From Tetrapyrgos nigripes (taxonomy: Eukaryota; Basidiomycota; Agaricomycetes; Agaricales; Campanellaceae): a stretch of DNA of 64,000 nt. Positions 43,921 to 55,761 of this stretch are shown piece by piece. The notes beneath the pieces are model-generated. The model was not told the DNA's origin. It did no database searches and saw only the letters and a list, made by a program, of their open reading frames with translations. The stretch covers positions 290,119 through 354,118 of the forward strand of contig JAACJM010000075.1 in NCBI GenBank assembly GCA_013368315.1. Reading direction: 5' to 3'. The translations under genes and the position numbers were made by a program. Numbering within the stretch: the first letter of the stretch is position 1; every line of letters starts with the position of its first letter.

Positions 43921-44429
43921 AACAGCTTGTACCAGAGTCATGTGCCTTAGTGTGACAGCTCCTTGACTTGAAACAGGCCATATCTTGTTCCACAGACATT
44001 TGTTAGCAAATCCATATTGGGTAAATAATCTTATGGATGATAGGTGCCTGTAGACACTACATAAGTTATACTTCTTTCATGTTTAGATTAGGTTTATTCC
44101 CAGATACAGTAAAATTTCCCCTTCTCATCATCAGTCTGCTCACAAAAACATTCATAGTAGTGTGTAGACCACATATTATGATGCTATAGAGCTCAATGTA
44201 GCTCTATGAAAGTGATTCACATGCAATCACTCCAGTTTTAAAGTATTATAAAGTATTATGGAGCTTTAAGTACAGTCTTCATGCAAGTTGAGAACAATGA
44301 ACGAACAAAGATGATTCCAAACTAGCGGCAACAAGGAAAAAACTCAGAAACAGAAGAAATACATTGCAGAATCATGTCTCTATACAATACTTGTCAATTT
44401 CCTCCCATATGCAATCAGGCAGCCTCCGG
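43921..44429. other. Nothing recognised
   Basis: AT-rich, CpG-poor, short frames only. Confidence 0.35.
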
Positions 44430-45562
44430 TATGTGGAATTCTGCGTGCCGTGCCTGCGTGCCTGCGTGCCAGTACCTGCGTGCTGCGTGTCACTCGTATA
44501 TAAGTACCATGTATTTAAGTTTTGTAGATGAGCACAATTTCACTTCTTTTGCAGGACATGAACGTTTAGTAATGTTTATTCTTCGATTTCGGATGGGAAT
44601 ACAGTGTTATGTATAGCTCACTACCATCAATAATGCCTCCAAGGGCTCATTTCGGCCTAAATTTTATCTCAATAATGTATCTTGAGCCTAGTATCATCAA
44701 CTATGAGTACTACACCTTGATTTTCAATCCAAGATGAGCTTTTCAAGTCGATTCCTGTGTTCAAAAACTGACACGCAGATCGATCGGGTGGCACGCAGAT
44801 CGATCGGGCCGGCACGCAGGTCACATATACCTGCGTGCCGTCCTGCGTGCCACCTGCGTGCCATCTGCGTGCCGGTCCCCAACGCGTCGAAAATAATATT
44901 TGCGCCATAATAGATAGAATTATAATATGAGCCACTTGCGTTCCAGCTCCAGAGTTATCAAAACTGATACTTGGGCAGTATAAGGACAATACATGACCCG
45001 TTTACTTGTCGCTGAGTCAACAAATCATATTCATTTGAAATTTCGGCTGTTCTAGTGATTTAAAAACCAACACCACACGGACCGTCCTTGATCTGCTTTT
45101 TCCCTTAAAGTGCGTTAAGGTATGTATCCAATTTATATATATACTACAGATAAATAGACAGTGGGTGGATGGACGGACTGCGATCAGGCCTACGTGCCTG
45201 ATTGTGGAGTCGCCCCTAATGGGGATAGGAGTATCAGAGCGTCGGAGCAGAATTAATTCAATTTGATTATAAGTCGAGATTTCTCGAGGTTCTTGCTCAC
45301 TTCTAGATATATGTACTAGTAAACTACACCTCGTTACAAAAGTATTTACATACATACATCCTATACATGTACATATACTACAGATAAATAGACAGTGGGT
45401 GGATGGACGGACTGCGATCAGGCCTACGTGCCTGATTGTGGAAGTCACCCCTAATGGGGACAGGAGCGTCGCAGCAGCTCGCCTAATTCCGGGGTCGGCT
45501 AATTGGCACGCAGGCAAGGTATTGGCACGCAGGTGGCACGCAGGAGTGGCACGCAGAATTCA
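44430..45562. mobile_element. TIR element built on CCTGCGTGCC repeats
   Basis: The left end GAATTCTGCGTGCC (44437) and right end GGCACGCAGAATTC (to 45552) face each other. CCTGCGTGCC-type words are repeated four to five times at the left end (44440-44510) and in inverse at the right end (45504-45560). A third, central cluster at 44765-44880 has both orientations. A 105-bp direct repeat lies at 45138-45245 and 45370-45478. GCAGCCTCyGGT flanks both ends but not immediately. No transposase gene is seen. Confidence 0.6.
45138..45478 (+). repeat. Direct repeat of about 105 bp inside the CCTGCGTGCC element
   Basis: ACTACAGATAAATAGACAGT, then GGATGGACGGACTGCGATC and GGCCTACGTGCCTGATTGTG occur at 45145 and 45375, followed in both by CACCCCTAATGGGG-like sequence. 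Few differences, so fairly recent. Confidence 0.85.
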
Positions 45563-45804
45563 CGCAACCGGGCAGCCTCTGGTGACCAGCATACTTTTTC
45601 ACAGCCCATGCAGCCATTCCAGGCATATCTCACAAACCTATACATTTATTCTTGTAAACCACTTCTCCATGCACATTTACCACATTCTTCATCACCCTGA
45701 AATTTGGTCCATCCATCTGTGACGGTCCTTTCGACATCTTGCATGCAGAGAGTGTGTTGTCATTGTGTTTCTTGTGAGTTGTTGTGTTGTTGTAAACTTA
45801 GTGC
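45563..45804. other. Short spacer
   Basis: No feature seen between the CCTGCGTGCC element and the DDE-like pseudogene; the latter may continue into it. Confidence 0.3.
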
Positions 45805-47271
45805 TTATCCAAGATGTCCATTGCCTTTTCTGCTTGTTTGATGATGTCGTTGTTTGTAAACCAGCCATCTCAATTCTTCCCCACCTTGAAAACAGCTCTG
45901 GTGACTGTTACCATCCATAGTCAGCTGAAACAAAATCAGCTCTCCCTTCACTTTCAGCTTGGCTTTTTCTCTTGCAGATACCCAGACATGCTCATGTTGG
46001 TCATGAGCATAGAAAGTAGACTTGTCATGGAACCAAATGACAACAATCTGATTTTGAGGTAATTGGACAAGCCATTCTTGATGCGTAAGAATCCATGCAT
46101 GAGTCTGATGCTCAAGAGCAGTCATCACCAGTAGAAAATCAACCTGTCAGTAGTAAACCACATCATCACGTTTGTCCCCATCAACATATTAGCCATGTGG
46201 AGTCCTCTTCCAATGATAGCCCATCCATTGGAGCCATATGTGTGCAGCAGTGACTGATATCCATTTCTTGATTCTGTAATGGTGCTTGACCTCTGGACAG
46301 TCAATATAATCAACCACATCCTGTGCTTTAATGTACTTGCTGAGACCTTGAAGGTGAATTGCAATTTCACTGACCAGCTCTTCATTCTCAATTGCAGTTT
46401 CTTTGCCTTTGTATCTTGGGATTGGAAGGGCTTTAGAATCCTCAATGAATTCGCATGTCCATTTATGAAGATTACTGGCAAATTTGAGTCCCCTTTGTGA
46501 AATATTTTATGACAGTCATTGATGAAGCAATCCATTGCCCATGAGTAGCAGTATTCAAAGGCTTGCAGTAGCATGATAAAAACATGACCATCTGCTCAAG
46601 GCAAGTACAGAGGAATGGGTTGAGACCTGGATCCTTTTGGCCTATACCACCTGGTGTCACAAAGCTTTTCATATGCAGCTTCAGCAGCAGAAAGAGGTGG
46701 AGGACTCCAATGTGTGTATGAGTCTAGATCAGGTGATTTGGGTGTGGGAAAAGATAAAGAAACAGAAGGTGATGGTGATTCAGAAACATCAGATACATCT
46801 GGTAAATCTGGAAGAGACATGGAGGCAATGACCTCAATAGATTTGTCCCCATCAATATAGAGGTCAAAGAGCTCCTTGTCACCAATGGGATCTCCAAGAC
46901 TCTCAGTGCTGCAAGAAGACATTGTCCTGTCAGAGTCAGAGCTGGTGTTGTAGTCACCATCTGAGAAGTCTTCATCTTCATGACTAAGCATGTGTGATGG
47001 AAGTTTCAGTGTGGAAAAGAGAACTGACAGGTATCTGGATTCATCTGAGCATGAAAAACAGTCTAAATTGCTGAGATCCAAGCTTTGAAGCTGCTAGAGA
47101 TCATCGTTCTTGAGTAAAATCTCTTTGGGTGGTGGTGGTGGTGCTTTGAAGCTATTTTTGGGAGCTGGGGATTGAAATGGGGATCCAAGCAAGAACATTG
47201 AGGATGTAGGTGATATTGAGGTTGAAAGAGAGGAAGAGTAGGGTGAGTATGGAGCTGGGTCAAAAGCTTCT
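45805..47271 (-). pseudogene. DDE-transposase-like gene, C-terminal and middle part
   Basis: Fragments of a protein I place, with modest confidence, among fungal DDE-endonuclease-like proteins: VVIWFHDKSTFYAHDQHE followed by VWV and KVKGE (45805-46128), a long upstream segment (46125-46574) and an acidic Ser/Pro/Asp-rich part (46596-47271) with AEAAYEKLCDTRW. In-frame TAG near 47096 and other stops, plus a frameshift near 46128, break it. The gene is also cut by the chromovirus, and its 5' part is at 55327-55761. Exact superfamily unknown. Confidence 0.5.
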
Positions 47272-47276
47272 GCAAG

Positions 47277-47785
47277 TGTCATGAATCGTCTCCCGCCTAT
47301 TCATTTTCCTTTCTATTCTTTTCCTTTACTACTGATTTCTCACTCTAACCCCATAAACAACAACCATTTCTCATCATCATCTATAGTTACCATCTCTCTA
47401 GATCTATGACTCATACTCTTATTTCCTCCGATTCCTATCTCCATGGACATTCTCACCATCAATCACTCCGTATGATCTAGTACCTTCATCTATCCATATT
47501 TGACTCATTATTCTCTCGCCCTTGACGTTTCCACATGATACCGTCCATTATTACTTACTCTTTCCCATCTGTTCATATTTTACTTATATACCTGTGATCT
47601 TTGTAACCTATTCCTTAGTTCGTTCACTTCGTCTCCGCTCCGTACTCTTACTACGCAGTGTAGAGCCTAGTCAGCTTACTATCTCTCTATCTCTTTATTC
47701 CTCTTGACCAATCTATCTTTTTGTGAACCGGCTCTCTCGCATTGTGTGACTTGGGTGGTTATCGAGTGTACCGACAACCTTGACA
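47277..47785 (+). repeat. 5' LTR
   Basis: Begins TGTCATGAATCG and ends CCTTGACA. Same length as the 3' LTR and, as far as read by eye, identical to it. Confidence 0.95.
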
Positions 47786-48514
47786 CTTGAACGAACTCCC
47801 ATACACCCACCTCACTACTTGAGTCTTTTCCCTTCTATCTCGTTCATCTCTATTCTCAACTCCTTTACCCTTTACCATCGTACTGGACTTTTCTACTATC
47901 CTATCCTTCCCCTACGGTGCCCCAAAGCCCATCAACTCTACCCTGTGTGAGGAGCCTCACAGGTTGGCAGGCGTGAACTACTCAAGGAGCAGTTACACGA
48001 GGTCATCCCCCGTCTACACAGTCCCGAGACGTAATACCAGACTCGCTAAACCCGAGTAAGGTGGTCGACCGGTTCTGTAATTGAAATCCCTTTTTTCACT
48101 CTGCCTACCCCACGTTTCACTCTGTCTACCCCACGTCCCCGAGTTCGTATCGAACCTCCTGAAACCCCTCGAGACTACGAACGGATTCCATTTCCCCTTC
48201 CTCGCTACCTCCTATACTCCGAGTACGCGGTCTCCCACGGAAGACAACTACGAACGAATCCTTGGAGTCTTGACCGACACTTCGTTTGTACAAGACGCTG
48301 GGTGTGGAAACTTACATCAGGTGACGTAGTCCTCTCAACATTCTCGTACATAACGGTGAAAGAAGACTTCGATACAGGAGAAACTGTGGTTCAGATTCAA
48401 GGACCTTTATTCCTCAAAGAACACATCGACTACTCCCCATCTGCACCCTCCCCCGAATACGGCCTAGCATCCTCCTATACCCTAGGCCCCAACTATCTTT
48501 CATAAAACCAGTGT
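47786..48514 (+). other. Chromovirus leader
   Basis: 729 nt between LTR and gag. No tRNA-complementary primer site is obvious right after the LTR (CTTGAACGAACTCCC). Open frames at 48081-48329 and 48302-48505 lack an ATG start and may be chance; the second ends 10 nt before the gag ATG. Confidence 0.5.
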
Positions 48515-50023
48515 ATGACTGAGCGACGATCCGCATCTGCAGATCCGAATCTCCGTTGTGCTAACCGACCACACGTATTCCACCCCGCATCGAACCGAGA
48601 CGCCTGCTATATTCCTGAAAACGGCGACGATCCTTGGGTTTCGTGCAAAAACCAGCCTTGCCTAAACAGGTATAACACTCAGCGACTTACCGACGTAGAA
48701 CTCCCGAATTGGCTACACGTTATAACCCAGCTCCAAGAACTTGCGATCCAGAAAGCACATCGAAAACCCAGAACCAGATCAGGCCAAGGGACTTCTACGC
48801 CCAACCAACCTTCCGAAACCAACCCAGTACCAGAAACACCTTCAAATAACCCACCAGAACCAAACGATCCCACTTCCCCACCTTCTTCGCCCATCATTCC
48901 ATCCGCCGAAGGACCATCCGTAGCCCCTCGTCGCCCCCCTACACCTCCTTCTCCAGACCCTTCAGACCCGAACGACTCAGTCATGGCTGATACACCTCCT
49001 CTTGGGTCAAACGGAACCTCCGAGCGAGGAAGAAAGCCGGATACCTTCAACGGAGAACGTAGCGAGGCAAAGCGATGGCTGGCCCAGTTTAACAACTACC
49101 TACGCATGAATCAGGGGAGGTACCCAACCGAAGAAAGTCAAGTTGCATTATTTCTGTCATTCTTTGCGGGAGAAAAAGGAGGAGATTGGGCAACGCAGAG
49201 ATTGACGGAACGAGATGCAGATGAAGAAAACGAGGAGTTGAAAGCTACACCAGATCAACGGAGATGGATAACTTTAAAGGAGATACGTGATCGATTCAAA
49301 AGGGACTTCAAACCCTTAGCTTCGGGAGATGTGGCTAGAACAAAGATCAAGTTTGCCAGAATGAGGGGGACGGATATCAGCAGCTATAACAGCATTTTCG
49401 ACACATATGGGGAGGAGTCTGACTTTGGAGAGGCAGCACTGTTAGAATTCTATCAGGATGGGTTGCCCCCCAAACTCCGAGAAGCAGTTGGAAGGACGTA
49501 TCCGAAGTGGAAAGACTTCGATGAGTATCAGGAAAGAGCTGTGGAGCTTCACTTAGAATGGTTAAAGGAACGAGAAAGACAGGGACGCTGGAAGACTACT
49601 TCAACATCGAAGAGTAGCCCAGGTCCGTCTCAGGGAAGAACGGTGGCAAGCGTCAATGCGCTCATGGGATCAGGTGCTAACTCGTCTTTCAATTTGCCAC
49701 CTAAACTGACACCTGATGAAAGGGACCGACTTCGAAAAGCAGGGGCATGCTTTGCATGTAGACAAACTGGACATATGAGCAACGAATGTCCAACATTCCC
49801 GAGAGCGTCGTCTCAAAACACTTCCCGAAACTTCCCTCCTCGCACCATTCGAACAGCCGAAACCGCGTCCTCTCCACCGGCAACGGTGGCACAGGCATCC
49901 GCTTCTCGAAACACGATCAAGGAAATCTCTGATATGGTGAATAGGGTTAAAGGATTAGAAGGAGAGGAAAAGGAACAAGCGACCGTCTACTTAAAAGACA
50001 TTATGTCTAAATTGGATTTTTAA
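48515..50023 (+). CDS. gag: Chromovirus Gag
   Basis: 502 residues. Residues 1-60 are Cys-containing, 95-170 are a Pro/Ser/Thr-rich linker, then a retrotransposon Gag core ([56 protein letters not shown]) and a CCHC zinc knuckle C412-x2-C415-x4-H420-x4-C425. The Lys/Glu C-terminus ends at a TAA at 50021. Forms the particle that packages element RNA. The reading is intact. The pol frame overlaps its last 13 nt in the -1 frame. Confidence 0.93.
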   Translation: MTERRSASADPNLRCANRPHVFHPASNRDACYIPENGDDPWVSCKNQPCLNRYNTQRLTDVELPNWLHVITQLQELAIQKAHRKPRTRSGQGTSTPNQPSETNPVPETPSNNPPEPNDPTSPPSSPIIPSAEGPSVAPRRPPTPPSPDPSDPNDSVMADTPPLGSNGTSERGRKPDTFNGERSEAKRWLAQFNNYLRMNQGRYPTEESQVALFLSFFAGEKGGDWATQRLTERDADEENEELKATPDQRRWITLKEIRDRFKRDFKPLASGDVARTKIKFARMRGTDISSYNSIFDTYGEESDFGEAALLEFYQDGLPPKLREAVGRTYPKWKDFDEYQERAVELHLEWLKERERQGRWKTTSTSKSSPGPSQGRTVASVNALMGSGANSSFNLPPKLTPDERDRLRKAGACFACRQTGHMSNECPTFPRASSQNTSRNFPPRTIRTAETASSPPATVAQASASRNTIKEISDMVNRVKGLEGEEKEQATVYLKDIMSKLDF

Positions 50024-51453
50024 AGCACTCCTCTGCTACGTCGTCAGTAGGAGTAAAACAGTACACCGGACAGTTAAAGAACAATCGATATAGTGTGTTA
50101 TACCCCTCTTGTGAGCGAACCTTTCCTTCAGAAATAAGAATGTCGGCAATCACTCGCAATAGACAGATACCATCAATCACACTCAAAACTGAACTAATCG
50201 GCAAAATTACTGGCAGAAAAATCGACGCAAACGCTCTAATAGACAGCGGTGCAGAAGGCATAATCATTAACAGTCAATTCGCACGAAGAAACCAACTTAC
50301 CCTCCTCCCTATCAAAAACCCGTTCCCAGTTCGAAACGTTGACGGTTCTGAAAACACCATGGGATGGGTACGGGAATACACAATCCAAAATCTTCGTATC
50401 TACTCTCGAGATAGCAAAGCGTACCATGAAGAACAGGCTGAATTCTATGTAACGGACATCGGGGATCATGATATAATTCTCGGTACCGACTGGTTGGAAG
50501 AACATAATCCGGATATAGACTGGTCAGACTCACGGGTAGACATGACTCGATGTCCAGAAACATGTATCACGGCAAAACCTCCCGTTCTTCACTTAAAAAC
50601 AAAAATCTTGAAACCTGCAGTCATCGATCCGAGAACCCATCACAAGGAATACCAAGTCAGGTGGATAGAACCAGTTGGACGATTTAAACCAATTGCCCAA
50701 TCGAAAATTGCAGGACGACGACGTCGAATTCCTATTCGATCTTTCCACCGAAACTCAGAAGAAACCGCAATCTTTACCGAAGATGACTACGACAGGGACA
50801 CGATCCCAGAACGGTGGGAACAGGACGTAATGGAAGAGTTGTTAGGGAAAGAGGAAAGATTCGATAAAGAAGCATCAGGAGGACCGGATCTGAATATCCG
50901 CGCGAGTTTTACGAAGGCTCAAGAACTCGCAGAAGCGGCTCAGAATGTTCAGGTCGATGTACCTCTTAAAGATAAGATTCCTTCGCAGTATCATCAGTTC
51001 CTACAAGTCTTTGACAAACAAACCTCAGAAAGACTACCGAAACGTGGTGAATGGGACCACGCCATCGAGTTAAAACCGGACTTTACACCGCGCCCTTGCA
51101 AAACATATCCGTTATCCCCAAATGAACAAAAGGAACTCGACGAATTCATCAAGGAAAACCTAGAGAAAGGGTACATAAGACCGTCGAAGTCTCCTATGGC
51201 AAGTCCCTTCTTCTTTGTAAAAAAGAAAGACGGAAAACTACGACCAGTACAGGATTACCGCGCCCTAAACAAAGGGACCGTCAAGAACGAATACCCTTTA
51301 CCGCTTATATCTGAACTCGTAGACAAACTCAAAGGGGCACGGATATTCTCCAAAATCGACCTGAGATGGGGATATAACAACGTACGTATCAAGAAGGGGA
51401 TGAATGGAAAGCGGCGTTCAAAACCAACCGCGGTCTCTTTGAACCAACGGTGA
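50011..51453 (+). CDS. pol: Chromovirus Pol, first part (protease and start of RT)
   Basis: The pol frame opens at 50011, 13 nt before the gag stop, in the -1 frame; the first ATG is at 50140, so either frameshifting or re-initiation could be used. Aspartic protease motif ALIDSGAEG followed by NSQF, then RT motifs [50 protein letters not shown] and the start of the next block. It ends prematurely at 51453 because one base is missing in a G-run near 51397-51400 (GGGATGAATGG where a GGGGATGAATGG-type reading is expected). The rest of RT resumes at 51450 in another frame. Confidence 0.9.
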   Translation: MGFLKHSSATSSVGVKQYTGQLKNNRYSVLYPSCERTFPSEIRMSAITRNRQIPSITLKTELIGKITGRKIDANALIDSGAEGIIINSQFARRNQLTLLPIKNPFPVRNVDGSENTMGWVREYTIQNLRIYSRDSKAYHEEQAEFYVTDIGDHDIILGTDWLEEHNPDIDWSDSRVDMTRCPETCITAKPPVLHLKTKILKPAVIDPRTHHKEYQVRWIEPVGRFKPIAQSKIAGRRRRIPIRSFHRNSEETAIFTEDDYDRDTIPERWEQDVMEELLGKEERFDKEASGGPDLNIRASFTKAQELAEAAQNVQVDVPLKDKIPSQYHQFLQVFDKQTSERLPKRGEWDHAIELKPDFTPRPCKTYPLSPNEQKELDEFIKENLEKGYIRPSKSPMASPFFFVKKKDGKLRPVQDYRALNKGTVKNEYPLPLISELVDKLKGARIFSKIDLRWGYNNVRIKKGMNGKRRSKPTAVSLNQR

Positions 51454-54128
51454 TGTTTTTCGGTCTTATGAATTCTCCAGCCACGTTCCAAGCAATGATG
51501 AATACCCTATTCAAGGACTTGATCGACTCTGGAAAAGTCGTAATCTATATGGACGACATTCTTATATTCACGGAATCCCTGGAAGAACATCGATACATGG
51601 TGAAACAAGTACTGGCACGACTCCATGAAAACGACCTATACGCTAAACCGGAAAAATGTACCTTCGAAACCGACTCAGTGGAGTTCCTCGGCCTTATCGT
51701 ATCACATAACACATTGGCGATGGACCCAATCAAAGTCGAAGGAGTAACTAAATGGCCAGTCCCACGGAACGTCAAGGACGTACAGTCATTCCTCGGCTTC
51801 GGAAACTTCTATCGACGTTTCATACAAGATTTCTCAAAGATCGCACGACCCCTGTTCGATCTCACGAAAAAGGAACATTCATGGGAATGGTCTGAAGAAG
51901 CTCAAAGGGCCTTCCAGGCACTCAAAGATACGTTCACAACTTCACCAGTTCTTCTCATGCCTGACCACTCTAAACCGTACCGAGTAGAAGTTGACGCGTC
52001 AGATTACGCCACAGGAGGTATCCTGCAACAACAAGGATCGGACGGCAAATGGCACCCAGTAGCCTACCTTTCAAAAGCGTTGTCCGAAACCGAACGAAAC
52101 TATGACATCCATGACAAAGAACTGCTAGCAATCATACGAGGACTTGAAGCCTGGCGACACTACCTTGAAGGAGGACCACACACCATCGAAATCCTAACTG
52201 ATCACGACAACCTCAGATATTTTACCTCGGCCCAAAAACTCAGCCGACGACAAGCAAGGATGGCCTTGTTCTTGACCAGATTCGATTTTACGCTCACCCA
52301 TAAACCAGGAAAGCTGAATCGAAGTGACCCACTTTCTCGAAGATCGGATCATAAAGAGGGGATCGAAAACGACAACAAGGACAGGGTCTTGCTTGACCCT
52401 AGATTCTTCAGAATTCGGGCGACGCGACCAGGGACAGTAACCGCAATAGGAGATGCGGAATTGAAAAGACGAATAAAGGAATGTCCGGATAAGGATGCTG
52501 AAGTCGTGAGTGCGTTACAAACTATCGTTGACAACGGACCCCGCGCTTTGGCAAAGAATTTACAGGAATGGAACTACGAAGACGGAATTATCTTGTTCCG
52601 AGGGAAGATCTACGTCCCAGACGATCAGCAGCTCAGACGTGACATCGTTAAATTGCATCACGACAGCCTCACTGCAGGTCACCCAGGACGATTCAAAACA
52701 TATGAACTCGTCAGTAGAGAATTCTGGTGGCCCGGTATGTCAGTATTTGTTCGTAACTACGTTGAAGGATGCGCTACCTGTCAGTTAACCAAGGTAAACA
52801 ACCACCCTGCGCATGTACCGTTGATCCCGAACGAAATACCGGAGCGACCCTTTGGTACCATTACAACGGACTTCATCACGGACCTGCCAGAATGTGACGG
52901 CTTCAATGCAATCCACGTCACAGTCGATCGTTCAACGAAAACAGTTGTCATCTCTCCATGCAGAAAGGATATTGATAGCGACGGAACAATCGACCTATTG
53001 TTCGACAACACTTGGCGACGGTATGGCTTATGGGATAAAATGATATCCGACCGCGGACCTCAATTCGCAGGCCAAGTGATGAAGGGCATTTACGCTAAGT
53101 TAGGTATCACTTCGGCACTTAGTACCGCTTACCACCCGCAGACAGATGGCGAAACAGAGAGATTCAACCAAGAACTGGAACAATATCTTCGTACCTTCTG
53201 TAACTATCGCCAAGACGATTGGGTCAAATACCTGCCATATGCCGAGTTCTGTCATAACACCCGGGTTCACTCAGCGACCGGGAAATCACCGTTTGAACTA
53301 CTCCACGGATTTTTACCGCGACTATTCCCTTCCATCAACCCAACTTCACACGTACCAAAAGTCGAAGAGCGCCTCCAGAACTTGGATACAATTCGAGAGG
53401 AACTGAAAGCAAGTCTGGCAACGGCAGCTGAACTAATGAAAGAGCAAAACAAGGACTACCGGAACGAAGGGGTGAAGTTTAAAGTTGGGGATAAAGTGTT
53501 GCTGGATGGAAAGAATCTGAAGACGACGAGACCGAAAGCTAAGTTGGCAAATCGTCGTCACGGACCTTTCGAAATCACTGACGTCATCAGTGAAGTCAAT
53601 TATCGACTCAAATTACCGAATGGCTGGCGCATTCATCCAGTATTCCACGCCTCACTCCTATCGCCGTACAAAGAGACAGAAGCCCACGGAGTGAACTACC
53701 CGGGAGAACCTGCCGAGCTACTACCCGAAGACAACGAATATGACGTGGAAGCAATTCTCGATTCAAAACCAACGAGAAACCGACGGGGAGTACAATACCT
53801 TGTCAAATGGCTGGATTACGCTGACTCGGAAAATTCATGGGAACCAGCATCGGGATTGACGAAGGTGAAGGACATGATCGAAACCTTTCATCAACAACAT
53901 CCAGATGCATATCGACCCAAGAACCTGATACGTCCGGGAACAACAGTGCGTTCACTAGGCGTCGCCATGGAAGACATATGGCGAAGTACCCGAGTACTTC
54001 AGGCGAAAGCACAACTCCGAGGAGAAACACTGTTACGAACCGTAGGCATCCTATGCCCGCCTTCACACCCCACTCGGCAATCGAACTCAGAATTCCGTCA
54101 TCACTCGTCAATCGCATTCCCTCGTTAA
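51450..54128 (+). CDS. pol: Chromovirus Pol, second part (RT, RNase H, integrase, chromodomain)
   Basis: 892 codons without a stop. RT resumes at [10 protein letters not shown] and has the catalytic Y33-M-D-D box. RNase [15 protein letters not shown], then AYLSKAL and HDKELLAI. Integrase: zinc motif [11 protein letters not shown] with CATCQLTK, then a DDE core with the D in TTDFITDLP, the D in [11 protein letters not shown] and E in [15 protein letters not shown]. The C-terminal chromodomain ([30 protein letters not shown]) is read by chromoviruses to target histone marks. Intact except for the frameshift at the junction with the first part. Confidence 0.93.
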   Translation: MMFFGLMNSPATFQAMMNTLFKDLIDSGKVVIYMDDILIFTESLEEHRYMVKQVLARLHENDLYAKPEKCTFETDSVEFLGLIVSHNTLAMDPIKVEGVTKWPVPRNVKDVQSFLGFGNFYRRFIQDFSKIARPLFDLTKKEHSWEWSEEAQRAFQALKDTFTTSPVLLMPDHSKPYRVEVDASDYATGGILQQQGSDGKWHPVAYLSKALSETERNYDIHDKELLAIIRGLEAWRHYLEGGPHTIEILTDHDNLRYFTSAQKLSRRQARMALFLTRFDFTLTHKPGKLNRSDPLSRRSDHKEGIENDNKDRVLLDPRFFRIRATRPGTVTAIGDAELKRRIKECPDKDAEVVSALQTIVDNGPRALAKNLQEWNYEDGIILFRGKIYVPDDQQLRRDIVKLHHDSLTAGHPGRFKTYELVSREFWWPGMSVFVRNYVEGCATCQLTKVNNHPAHVPLIPNEIPERPFGTITTDFITDLPECDGFNAIHVTVDRSTKTVVISPCRKDIDSDGTIDLLFDNTWRRYGLWDKMISDRGPQFAGQVMKGIYAKLGITSALSTAYHPQTDGETERFNQELEQYLRTFCNYRQDDWVKYLPYAEFCHNTRVHSATGKSPFELLHGFLPRLFPSINPTSHVPKVEERLQNLDTIREELKASLATAAELMKEQNKDYRNEGVKFKVGDKVLLDGKNLKTTRPKAKLANRRHGPFEITDVISEVNYRLKLPNGWRIHPVFHASLLSPYKETEAHGVNYPGEPAELLPEDNEYDVEAILDSKPTRNRRGVQYLVKWLDYADSENSWEPASGLTKVKDMIETFHQQHPDAYRPKNLIRPGTTVRSLGVAMEDIWRSTRVLQAKAQLRGETLLRTVGILCPPSHPTRQSNSEFRHHSSIAFPR

Positions 54129-54290
54129 CGGCGTTTACTGTCAAAACGGGTAACTTGACCGTCTATTCAAAATATCCTCCATACAGACAGGCAAATATAA
54201 GAGACCCCTCTCTACAACGAAGAAGGACAGAACTCAACCACATCCTACCAGCTTCACCTCACTTCCCTCTACTACACCTCTACTTTTACC

Positions 54291-54806
54291 ATGTCAACCA
54301 CTTCCTCCATCAACACTATCGCGAACGACGCACCCCCGACCAATAGGGGACGCTGCAGCTATGGAACACGCTCCGGGCGTCGATGTAGACTGCCAGATCA
54401 ACACGCAGGACCACACATTGGATGTCAACGCTGCACATGGGGAGGAGAGGATGGACCAGGTCGTTGTAGACTGGGCAGAGGACATAAAGCCCATTGTGTG
54501 GTGCAATGGACGTCGCTACGGGCGGAACACAGAGGAAATCTCGGATGGGGAGACGCCAGTGTATGGGGGGCGAACAACGTCGTACAGTGGGACACGAACG
54601 ACAATGGAGGAGGATGGGAGACGGCTACCAACACGACGGAGTGGGGGAATTTCGACTGGAACGACCCGAGATGGGAGATTGGAAACTACACCATGGATTG
54701 GGACAAATACCAGCCGAGCCAGGGGGATTTGGACAGACGACTCCGCAAGCAATGGGCGGGGCACTGGAAGGCTGGCTTACCGAGCTCCGGTGAAAGCTCG
54801 TCCTAA
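54291..54806 (+). CDS. Third ORF of the chromovirus, Cys/His- and Trp-rich
   Basis: 171 residues from ATG in a good context (ACCATGTC), 163 nt after the pol stop, ending at a TAA that touches the polypurine tract. Two similar metal-ligand modules are visible: C22-x9-C32-x5-H38-x3-H42 and C48-x10-C59-x5-H65-x2-H68, sharing the words GRRCRLP and GRCRLG. The second half has a Trp about every 5-13 residues (12 Trp in total). No signal peptide or membrane segment, so it is not an envelope protein. No named family recognised. It could be a nucleic-acid-binding accessory protein; this is inference. Frame also open in another frame (54361-54825), so composition alone is not proof. Confidence 0.6.
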   Translation: MSTTSSINTIANDAPPTNRGRCSYGTRSGRRCRLPDQHAGPHIGCQRCTWGGEDGPGRCRLGRGHKAHCVVQWTSLRAEHRGNLGWGDASVWGANNVVQWDTNDNGGGWETATNTTEWGNFDWNDPRWEIGNYTMDWDKYQPSQGDLDRRLRKQWAGHWKAGLPSSGESSS

Positions 54807-54817
54807 AGAGGGGGTAA
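54805..54817 (+). promoter_or_regulatory. Polypurine tract
   Basis: AAAGAGGGGG immediately before the 3' LTR, the primer for plus-strand DNA synthesis. Confidence 0.85.
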
Positions 54818-55326
54818 TGTCATGAATCGTCTCCCGCCTATTCATTTTCCTTTCTATTCTTTTCCTTTACTACTGATTTCTCACTCTAACCCCATAAACA
54901 ACAACCATTTCTCATCATCATCTATAGTTACCATCTCTCTAGATCTATGACTCATACTCTTATTTCCTCCGATTCCTATCTCCATGGACATTCTCACCAT
55001 CAATCACTCCGTATGATCTAGTACCTTCATCTATCCATATTTGACTCATTATTCTCTCGCCCTTGACGTTTCCACATGATACCGTCCATTATTACTTACT
55101 CTTTCCCATCTGTTCATATTTTACTTATATACCTGTGATCTTTGTAACCTATTCCTTAGTTCGTTCACTTCGTCTCCGCTCCGTACTCTTACTACGCAGT
55201 GTAGAGCCTAGTCAGCTTACTATCTCTCTATCTCTTTATTCCTCTTGACCAATCTATCTTTTTGTGAACCGGCTCTCTCGCATTGTGTGACTTGGGTGGT
55301 TATCGAGTGTACCGACAACCTTGACA
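54818..55326 (+). repeat. 3' LTR
   Basis: 509 bp, TGTCATGAATCG to CCTTGACA, same as the 5' LTR by eye. Followed by the target duplication GCAAG. Confidence 0.95.
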
Positions 55327-55761
55327 GCAAGAGGGAATGAATCCCAAGAGAGAAGGGAGCCTGTTTCTTCATGCTGTCTTTTGAATCTGGGATAGATTTC
55401 TGGAGAGCATACTTCTGATGAAAGGGTATGTGGATTAAAAGCATACATGATGTCAGAGGGAGTTTTGTAAGAGCTGGAAGCTTGAGATGGGGATGGTATG
55501 GATTGCAAGGGTACAGAAGGTTGTGAAGTTGGGATCTGTGCTTCTTGAGGTTCTTCCACTTTGTTCTCCTTCTCAGGCTCTTCTAAGCATGGAATCTTTG
55601 ATGGGTGACCCTTTACATTGATTAGGATCAAAATAGAGGAGAAGAAGCCATGTGATACATACCTGGCCAACTCCTGTTTCAAGAACTCTTCTTCCAGCAT
55701 TGGGATGTATGGTACCCTTCTTGTAACATTCAATATTAGAGATTTTGCATTTCTTCCCCAT
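55327..55761 (-). pseudogene. DDE-transposase-like gene, 5' part
   Basis: ATG at 55761 (MGKKCKISNIECYKKG), exon 1 55761-55663, intron with GTATGT donor and AAAG acceptor (55662-55611), exon 2 from 55610 rich in Glu/Pro/Ser. Its frame reaches the chromovirus target duplication and continues exactly at 47271 (SWDSFPLA joined to EAFDPAPYS). This shows the retrotransposon entered an already existing gene. Confidence 0.55.

Larger units (their letters stand above)
47277..55326 (+). mobile_element. Young Ty3/chromovirus LTR retrotransposon
   Basis: 8050 bp. Two 509-bp LTRs (47277-47785, 54818-55326) that look identical, 5-bp target duplication GCAAG (47272-47276 and 55327-55331). Order: LTR, long leader, gag, pol (protease, RT, RNase H, integrase, chromodomain), a third ORF, polypurine tract AAAGAGGGGG, LTR. 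CpG-rich and nearly free of stops, so recently inserted. It splits the DDE-like gene; the coding frame of that gene rejoins across the target duplication. Confidence 0.95.

Noticed and set aside
48302..48505. Small ORF ending 10 nt before chromovirus gag
   Set aside because: Has no ATG start. It could be an N-terminal extension or leader frame, but there is no evidence of translation.
54361..54825. Alternative frame over the chromovirus third ORF
   Set aside because: Overlaps 54291-54806, lacks the regular Cys/His spacing and runs into the LTR; treated as a shadow.
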